Shown here in pieces: positions 1 to 3,928 of a stretch of DNA of 7,214 bases (its first letter is position 1; each line of letters begins with the position of its first letter). This DNA is from a bacterium (GTDB lineage Bacteria > Oederibacteriota > PGYV01 > DSBP01), in the NCBI GenBank assembly GCA_011049465.1, contig DSBP01000094.1, forward strand, positions 1-7,214, given 5' to 3'. A model generated the notes under the pieces. That model did no database searches and was not told where the DNA came from. It saw nothing but the letters and a program-made list of their open reading frames with translations. The position numbers and the translations under genes were made by a program.

Positions 1-69
1 TGTTTAGCGCACAACACAGACGCGCCCTGAGTTCTCGACGAAATTTTCCACTGCCAGCCCCGTCCTGCG
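1..69 (+). repeat. Interspersed repeat module A, copy 1 (edge of window)
   Basis: This stretch matches 3744-3812 at 66 of 69 positions without gaps. The differences are one base at position 11 and two near position 38-40. It ends in the core CAGCCCCGTCCTGCG (55-69), which recurs at 3798-3812 and 7157-7171. Positions 35-69 are also an inverted match to 3595-3630. The module touches the first base of the window, so its true left end is unknown. No coding sense is visible in it. It is probably a mobile or formerly mobile intergenic repeat, which is inference. Confidence 0.85.
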
Positions 70-78
70 TCAGTAGTT

Positions 79-170
79 TTGGGGCAAAGGTTGTTTTGTA
101 ATCGTATTAACTTTAAACTTTAAAATTTCAGTTTTCAGTTGCCTTTGTTGAGGTGGGTCGTGGCAGGCAG
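79..170 (+). repeat. Interspersed repeat module B, copy 1
   Basis: The same 92-base layout recurs at 3522-3613. A conserved left part (79-111, ending AATCGTATTAAC) is followed by an AT-rich core, then TTGCC, then a G-rich tail (GGTGGG..GGCAGGCAG). A left-part-plus-core version without the tail lies at 3452-3521. After the tail comes CAGCCTGCAAAAAA (168-181), which recurs exactly at 7201-7214. The block lies upstream of the lipoprotein operon, and its function is unknown. Confidence 0.85.
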
Positions 171-181
171 CCTGCAAAAAA

Positions 182-300
182 CAAGATTAAACACCTTGAT
201 ACGTGATAAGTTGTTTTTGTAGAAACCGGGGTTCCATCTTTGTATAAGCGTCTTGTCCGCCATCGTAACTGAGAAGTTACATCCATTTGTTTAATTGTAG
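182..300. other. Non-coding stretch between repeat block and promoter
   Basis: No credible gene is present here. The one clear local structure is a perfect 6-bp hairpin, GTAACT-GAGA-AGTTAC (265-280), whose GAGA loop fits the GNRA tetraloop pattern. It is followed by only weakly T-rich sequence (ATCCATTTGTTT). It could be the remains of a terminator for an upstream gene or a small RNA structure, but neither is established. Confidence 0.35.
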
Positions 301-329
301 TTTACAAAAACCCCTGCCGGGCGTATAAT
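301..329 (+). promoter_or_regulatory. Sigma70-type promoter for the lipoprotein-hemerythrin operon
   Basis: TTTACA (301-306, 5 of 6 to the -35 consensus) and a perfect TATAAT (324-329) are separated by exactly 17 bases. The predicted transcription start near 336 leaves a leader of about 18 bases. That leader carries an AAAGGA ribosome site (343-348) five bases before the ATG at 354. It is the only strong promoter seen ahead of the five same-strand genes. No operator palindrome is evident around it. Confidence 0.75.
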
Positions 330-353
330 AACCCCAAAAAAGAAAGGAAAAAA

Positions 354-1364
354 ATGAATAAGACAGCAGTTCTCATATTTATTATCATAACAGCGGCTTA
401 TGGGTGTTCGAAAACAGCCATGCCTGCTTCTCCGCCGCCGCAGGCGCAGCTCCCGCAGGCTACGGCCACTCCTGACCCGTTTTTCTGGGAAAAGGCGGCT
501 GATGAGCGGGTTTTTCCGGCTTTTAATTACGGCGCTCTGGCGGTCCATAACAGCAGGCTCTTTATTTTTGGAACCGCGTCAGAAGACGGCAAAACGATGA
601 ACTACATATTCAGTACAGGGGATGTGGCATCATTTATTACTGTGACTGCAAAGGCGCAGGACGAGGCGCCGGAAGAGTTTAAGGTTTTAACCCACGACAG
701 AAAACTTTGGGTCATTTACGGCCCGCCTCAGGAGGGTGATGAAGAGGAAAAGGCGCTTCCCCGGGTTTTTTCATCTGACAGAGGAGATAATTTCAGGCGT
801 GTTGAAGTGAAAAAAGGGTTTGCGGTTGTGTCCGGTTTTTCCGCTTTTGTATTTAAGAACAGGATGCACATAGCTTTTGGAAGGGACAGCAGCGGGCTGA
901 TTGATGATATCTATTCATCAAATAACGGCAGGGAATGGGACAAGTTGAAGCAGGGAAAAGTAACCGTGCCGCCGCGTGAAGGAGCGGTTGTTGCGGTATT
1001 TAAGGAAAGGCTCTGGGTTATAGGCGGCGCAGGAAAAGGCGGCGTGCTTAATGACGTATGGTATACGGAAGACTTGAAGGACTGGAAGCCGGCGACAGTA
1101 AACGCTGCGTTTACTCCGGGAAAAGACTATGAGGCTGTTGTTCACAAGGACAGAATATGGCTTATGGGCGGCACGGGCGATGACGGCAAGCCAATGGATA
1201 ATATGTGGTGGAGTATGGACGGGGCAAACTGGAGGCTTGGCGCGGATAAAATACCGGTTGGCGCGTACAAGGGTATTAAAGCCGCGGCATTTAAGGGAGG
1301 GATTGCCGCAGCAGCAGGTTTTGACGGGAGAGAATACAATAAGAATATATGGTGGATGGAATGA
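354..1364 (+). CDS. Kelch-like six-repeat beta-propeller lipoprotein
   Basis: Predicted surface or periplasmic lipoprotein of 336 residues. Residues 1-17 form a signal peptide, with a short Lys-containing n-region and an Ile/Ala-rich core. It ends in the lipobox A-Y-G-C with lipidated Cys18. Ser19 in the +2 position would favour the outer membrane in a diderm. Residues 21-42 are a Pro/Ala/Gln-rich tether. From about residue 43 there are six repeat units of about 50 residues. Each has an aromatic (W45, F94, F147, W195, W244, W293), a basic turn such as HKDRIW or FKERLW, a GG-type turn (WVIGG, WLMGG) and an aromatic strand ending near D-G (DVWYTED, NMWWSMDG). This is the pattern of Kelch/galactose-oxidase-like propellers, which usually bind proteins or sugars. 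No catalytic residues are recognisable, so the ligand is unknown. It heads the operon and overlaps the next gene by 4 bases. Confidence 0.8.
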   Translation: MNKTAVLIFIIITAAYGCSKTAMPASPPPQAQLPQATATPDPFFWEKAADERVFPAFNYGALAVHNSRLFIFGTASEDGKTMNYIFSTGDVASFITVTAKAQDEAPEEFKVLTHDRKLWVIYGPPQEGDEEEKALPRVFSSDRGDNFRRVEVKKGFAVVSGFSAFVFKNRMHIAFGRDSSGLIDDIYSSNNGREWDKLKQGKVTVPPREGAVVAVFKERLWVIGGAGKGGVLNDVWYTEDLKDWKPATVNAAFTPGKDYEAVVHKDRIWLMGGTGDDGKPMDNMWWSMDGANWRLGADKIPVGAYKGIKAAAFKGGIAAAAGFDGREYNKNIWWME

Positions 1365-1798
1365 TACGGGGCCTTGCTGCGGCTGTATTGTGCGGTTTTC
1401 TGTTTTTTGGGTGTTCTTTTTTGTTCGTGCATGACCCGGAAGAAGCCAGGCAGGCTGCCACGCGTTTTATAGATACTCTGTACATAAAAGGCGATTTTGA
1501 GGCCTTGCCGGAGATGATGCTGAAAGAGTCTGTTGAGGCGGGCGGGGTTGAGTCCGTAAAGCAGGCAGGAGAGATGTTTAAACGCCGTTATAAAAAGCTC
1601 GATGGCATAAAGGCCGGGTTTTATCTGATTGAGGGAAGGGTGATATCTGTATTCTATATGGGTCTGAGCGAGGAGGACATGTCATATCACAGGGTAATAC
1701 TCACGAGAGGCAAAGACAGCGAATATCTTGTAAAGAGCGCCTCTTTCTCGGAGACGCCTTATACAGGATACAGGACCGCGCAATATTTTAAGAACTGA
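1361..1798 (+). CDS. Small lipoprotein of unknown function
   Basis: This 145-residue protein has a clear lipoprotein signal: MIRG, a hydrophobic core, then L-F-F-G-C with Cys18 and Ser19 in +2. I chose the ATG at 1361 because it makes the classic ATGA overlap with the upstream stop, has a GGTGG/GGA stretch just upstream, and gives a standard signal peptide. An in-frame ATG at 1349 would add four residues (MVDG) and has no good ribosome site. The mature part (about 25-145) reads as a helix containing A..FID.LY..GDFEAL followed by beta-strand-like stretches (FYLIEGRVISVFYMG, HRVILTRGKDSEYLVKSASF). That layout recalls small NTF2-like or DUF4019/DUF3887-type exported domains, but the resemblance is structural in style and not a secure family call. 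It probably sits in the same envelope compartment as the propeller lipoprotein. Confidence 0.8.
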   Translation: MIRGLAAAVLCGFLFFGCSFLFVHDPEEARQAATRFIDTLYIKGDFEALPEMMLKESVEAGGVESVKQAGEMFKRRYKKLDGIKAGFYLIEGRVISVFYMGLSEEDMSYHRVILTRGKDSEYLVKSASFSETPYTGYRTAQYFKN

Positions 1799-1818
1799 AA
1801 AATCCGCAGGGAGAAAAG

Positions 1819-2226
1819 ATGGAAATTAAATGGACGCCTGATATGGCAGTCGGAATAGGCGAGATTGACGAACAGCACAGGGACTTTATAGCGGCTTTAA
1901 GCGGGTTTACAAAAGCGTTGTCCGTGGAAAAAAAAAGGGATGCGGCGGCAAAAGAGGCATTTGATTTCCTTTGCGGCTACGCGGAAAAACATTTTACGGC
2001 TGAGGAGATGTATATGACGGCATTTTCGTACCCCGGCGGAAAGGACCACAAGGCAATACATGATAAATTCAGAGGGGAAATAACCGCGCTCAGGGAAGGT
2101 TATGAGGCGGAAGGCGGCGCAGAACACGCGGCTAGGCTGACCGAGGTTTTTTACGGATGGCTGGTCAATCATATAAAGACTGTTGACACAAAACTCGGAG
2201 AATTTCTTAAGGGGAGGCTTAAATAA
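1819..2226 (+). CDS. Bacteriohemerythrin (O2-binding di-iron protein)
   Basis: A 135-residue single-domain hemerythrin with no signal peptide, so cytoplasmic. All seven canonical di-iron ligands are present in the expected spacing: His20 (IDEQH), His58 and Glu62 (HFTAE), His77 and His81 (HKAIH), and His118 and Asp123 (HIKTVD). The conserved Trp5 and the C-terminal D..LG element are also there. The length matches the family, so it is intact. Bacteriohemerythrins bind O2 reversibly at the di-iron centre and serve in oxygen storage, delivery or sensing. Which role applies here cannot be read from sequence. It starts 20 bases after the lipoprotein gene with a CAGGGAG ribosome site (1807-1813) and ends one base before the next gene, which implies co-expression. 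Confidence 0.95.
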   Translation: MEIKWTPDMAVGIGEIDEQHRDFIAALSGFTKALSVEKKRDAAAKEAFDFLCGYAEKHFTAEEMYMTAFSYPGGKDHKAIHDKFRGEITALREGYEAEGGAEHAARLTEVFYGWLVNHIKTVDTKLGEFLKGRLK

Positions 2227-2227
2227 A

Positions 2228-2548
2228 ATGGCTATAAATCTCGGCAAGTACGCTTTTGGAGGGCCTTATGACGGAGCGAAATATCTTGTGGAAAAACAGG
2301 GCGTTTTTGTGGTTCTGTGTAAAGACATAAGAAACGAGGCCAAATTTTACATACTGGATGTTGATGAGTCTGATAATGTCAGAAAAGCGGCTATGGACCA
2401 TCCGCGCCAGGTTGAGTGGGTCAAAAAAGCGCATGGGACAGGCAAGCTGGCAGTAGGAGTATTATATACGGAGCTCATGAAAAAGGAAGACAGGCTTAAG
2501 GTTGTGAGTTATGTCAGGGGGTTGTTTGACACCCCCTGCGGAAGCTGA
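2228..2548 (+). CDS. Small protein resembling a degenerate GIY-YIG domain
   Basis: This 106-residue cytoplasmic protein starts at ATG 2228, one base after the hemerythrin stop, with GGGGAGG at 2211-2217 as ribosome site. An in-frame TTG at 2183 lies inside the hemerythrin gene and is not preferred. The order of elements follows the GIY-YIG fold: GPYDGAKYLVEKQGVFVV where GIY would be, FYILDVDESDNVRKAAMDH where YIG and the following Asn/Arg helix would be, then GVLYTEL, and a terminal helix ending LFDTPCG. The similarity is to short GIY-YIG-like proteins ending in P-C-G. The catalytic set looks broken: GIY is GVF, YIG is lost, and the glutamate expected in the last helix is replaced (KVVSYVRG). 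If the fold call is right, it is probably a binding or structural relic and not a nuclease. The fold is inferred from pattern only. Confidence 0.65.
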   Translation: MAINLGKYAFGGPYDGAKYLVEKQGVFVVLCKDIRNEAKFYILDVDESDNVRKAAMDHPRQVEWVKKAHGTGKLAVGVLYTELMKKEDRLKVVSYVRGLFDTPCGS

Positions 2549-2550
2549 GC

Positions 2551-2581
2551 CGCTCTGCAAGGGGTTCAGGAAGCGTTTTTT
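2551..2581 (+). terminator. Possible weak intrinsic terminator or attenuator inside the operon
   Basis: CGCTCTG (2551-2557) can pair with CAG-GA-AGCG (2567-2575), giving a 4+3 bp stem with a 2-base bulge and a 9-base loop. It is followed immediately by six T (2576-2581). It lies in the 50-base gap between the GIY-YIG-like gene and the membrane-protein gene. The stem is short and bulged, so partial termination that lowers expression of the last gene is more likely than a full stop. No separate promoter for the last gene is visible. Confidence 0.35.
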
Positions 2582-2587
2582 AAGGGC

Positions 2588-2593
2588 AGGAGG
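2588..2593 (+). promoter_or_regulatory. Ribosome binding site deciding a GTG start
   Basis: A perfect AGGAGG sits five bases before GTG 2599. No ATG with comparable upstream sequence exists near the beginning of the reading frame, so this site fixes the start of the membrane protein. It lies seven bases after the T-run of the possible attenuator. Confidence 0.8.
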
Positions 2594-2598
2594 CACCG

Positions 2599-3441
2599 GT
2601 GGGAGTATATTTTTTCGCGTTCTGGCTTTTTTTCTGGGCACTTTACAGTATTTTAAACGGGTTTTACGCGCTTATGAAAGACGGGTTCTGGGGGTATCAC
2701 AGCCGCATATCCGGGATGATAGACAGGCACACTGCTGACGCGAGCCTGTATGGCCAGGATGAGCTTCTTGTCAGGACGCTGTCAAAACAAAAGCAGGAGA
2801 TTGAGGATATAATGCGGCAGTATGTTTTTTTCAGGTTTTGCGAGCGGGCCTCTGTTTATCTCACCCAGATTAATATGGTAATACTTTTTTGCGTATCAGC
2901 GGCCACTGTGGTTTTCATTCACGCGGCTTTTGTACATAAAGCTTATATGTGGCTCGGGTTATGGCTGGCGGTTTACGGATTTTACACATGGCAGGAGCTG
3001 TCGGGTTTGTTTATAAGGTTTGAAGTGTGGGCCGCGAATATATTCTTCAAACAATACAGGGTTTTTACCAGAGCGGGAGGCACCGAGGGGATAATAGAGG
3101 TTAAAAAAGAGAATAAGAAACTTCTCCGGCGGATGTATTTTTTTATTATACTGCCCATATCAGTGATTTCCCTGCTGCTTCTGATAAAAGCAGTCATATA
3201 TCCCGTGCTTCCCGGAATTTCAGCGGCGCTACAGGCCGATATTTTCAGGACGTGGGCAATAATAGGGGTGCCCGGTTCGGCAATCGCCGCGGCGATACCG
3301 GTAGCGCTTGACAGGGTGATGAGCGCGCGTTTCAGGCTGTCGTTTTCGCAGATAAGGGAATCCTATTACGCCGTATCGATATTTGTTTTTCTGTCATTTG
3401 CAGTGTCAGCGCTCCTGTCCGCCGCCAGATACGCGATTTAA
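2599..3441 (+). CDS. Six-helix integral membrane protein of unknown function
   Basis: I do not recognise the family of this 280-residue protein. By hydrophobicity it has six membrane segments, roughly at residues 3-23, 92-112, 116-136, 179-202, 219-237 and 257-276. The first is followed by a long soluble stretch (24-90) rich in charged residues, with a likely helical segment (DELLVRTLSKQKQEIEDIMR, about 54-73). A second basic soluble loop (about 150-178, with VKKENKKLLRR) should be cytoplasmic by the positive-inside rule. No transporter signature, kinase motif, metal site or conserved catalytic pattern is evident. It is the last gene of the operon, starting at GTG with an ideal ribosome site, and downstream lies only the repeat region. 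Its envelope location fits with the two lipoproteins at the start of the operon, but a joint function is not demonstrated. Confidence 0.8.
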   Translation: MGVYFFAFWLFFWALYSILNGFYALMKDGFWGYHSRISGMIDRHTADASLYGQDELLVRTLSKQKQEIEDIMRQYVFFRFCERASVYLTQINMVILFCVSAATVVFIHAAFVHKAYMWLGLWLAVYGFYTWQELSGLFIRFEVWAANIFFKQYRVFTRAGGTEGIIEVKKENKKLLRRMYFFIILPISVISLLLLIKAVIYPVLPGISAALQADIFRTWAIIGVPGSAIAAAIPVALDRVMSARFRLSFSQIRESYYAVSIFVFLSFAVSALLSAARYAI

Positions 3442-3451
3442 ATCCGTTGTG

Positions 3452-3521
3452 TTGGGGCAAAAGTTGTCTTGCAATCGTATTAACTTGTAAATTGCAAATT
3501 CAAAATTGTAAATTGCCTTTC
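3452..3521 (+). repeat. Module B, copy 2 (first unit of a 70-base tandem pair)
   Basis: The left part (3452-3484) matches 3522-3554 and 79-111 with only a few substitutions. The core differs from the other two copies: it is made of repeated AAATTGCAAATT/AATTGTAAATTG-like words and ends TTGCC. The next copy begins exactly 70 bases later, so the two stand head to tail. It starts 10 bases after the membrane-protein stop codon. Confidence 0.85.
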
Positions 3522-3613
3522 TTGGGGCAAGGGTTGTTTTGTAATCGTATTAACTTTCAACTTTCAAATTTCAGTTTTCAGTTGCCCTACTTGAGGTGGG
3601 CCGGGGCAGGCAG
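3522..3613 (+). repeat. Module B, copy 3 (full length)
   Basis: This copy is collinear with 79-170 over 92 bases, including the CAGTTTTCAGTTGCC segment of the core and the G-rich tail ending GGCAGGCAG. The tail overlaps the left inverted repeat of the element at 3595-3812. So module B and that element are either fused or parts of one larger repeat. Confidence 0.85.
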
Positions 3614-3812
3614 CGGAGAAATTTCGTCGATTTACATCGGCGGTGAGCCCGGTCATCCGGAGACTCGTGAATAAACGCGATTAGGCTTGCGCAGGTTTTA
3701 GGGCGTCTTGAACGCTGATGTGCTTTGATGTTTGGGATGAAGTTGTTTAGCGCGCAACACAGACGCGCCCTGAGTTCTCGGCAAAATTTTCCACTGCCAG
3801 CCCCGTCCTGCG
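3595..3812. mobile_element. MITE-like element bounded by imperfect inverted repeats
   Basis: The left end (3595-3630) and the reverse complement of the right end (3778-3812) agree at about 27 of 35 positions with one gap. The shared words are CGGGG, GGCAG, GG, AAATTT and CGA. The right end is the last half of module A. The roughly 147 bases between the arms hold no transposase or other recognisable gene. No convincing target-site duplication flanks it, and the edges are uncertain. It sits between convergent genes, where a folded transcript could also help end transcription from both sides. Calling it a non-autonomous mobile element is inference. Confidence 0.5.
3744..3812 (+). repeat. Interspersed repeat module A, copy 2
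   Basis: Identical to 1-69 at 66 of 69 positions. It forms the right end of the inverted-repeat-bounded element. In both copies the sequence diverges directly after CAGCCCCGTCCTGCG, which marks a shared module boundary. Confidence 0.85.
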
Positions 3813-3882
3813 ATGGTTGCACGTTACGGCAACACTTGTTTAGCATCCTGTAAAAACCGGTTCGTTTCTTTTTGTCGTCCAC

Positions 3883-3927
3883 TTGCAAATTGCAAATTCC
3901 AAATTTAAACTGTCTTTATAAATTGCC
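3883..3927. repeat. AT-rich repeat core next to the helicase stop codon
   Basis: TTGCAAATTGCAAATTCCAA followed by AT-rich sequence ending AATTGCC resembles the core of module B at 3485-3518 but lacks the conserved left part. It ends one base before the helicase gene's stop codon complement (3929-3931). The rest of the 3813-3882 interval holds only a short hairpin (GTTGC/GCAAC, 3816-3833) and no gene. Confidence 0.5.
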
Positions 3928-3928
3928 T

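Noticed and set aside
79..170. Integron attC-like recombination site
   Set aside because: The GTTG and TTAAC words do not match the GTTRRRY/RYYYAAC site pattern. There is no long-range palindrome, and no integrase or cassette layout is seen.
164..181. GCAGG-CAG-CCTGC hairpin followed by AAAAAA as a terminator
   Set aside because: On the plus strand the stem is followed by A, and on the minus strand the T-run precedes the stem. Neither direction gives an intrinsic terminator.
291..548. Minus-strand 85-codon frame over the promoter and start of the propeller gene
   Set aside because: It overlaps a well-supported gene and promoter antisense, and is Arg-rich as expected for a shadow frame.
1349..1360. 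Earlier ATG for the second lipoprotein
   Set aside because: It adds only four residues and lacks a ribosome site. ATG 1361 gives an ATGA overlap and a standard signal peptide.
2183..2227. Upstream TTG extension of the GIY-YIG-like gene
   Set aside because: It would start inside the hemerythrin gene. ATG 2228 has GGGGAGG upstream and begins one base after the hemerythrin stop.
3452..3613. CRISPR array
   Set aside because: There are only two adjacent units. The repeats include most of each unit, the variable part is low-complexity AT sequence related between copies, and no cas gene is present.
3447..3674. Open frame of 75 codons on the plus strand after the membrane-protein gene
   Set aside because: It consists entirely of the tandem module B units, and its peptide repeats the DNA repeat (CKLQIQNCKLP, NFQLSNFSFQLP). 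No start signal supports it.
3816..3833. GTTGC/GCAAC hairpin as terminator for the left operon
   Set aside because: The stem is short with a bulge, lies almost 400 bases past the stop codon, and is followed only by ACTTGTTTAG.
3571..3888. Open frame of about 105 codons on the minus strand across the repeat region
   Set aside because: It runs through module B, module A and AT-rich filler, has no ribosome site, and shows repeat-derived Arg/Cys-rich composition with no domain. It is a by-product of the repeat.
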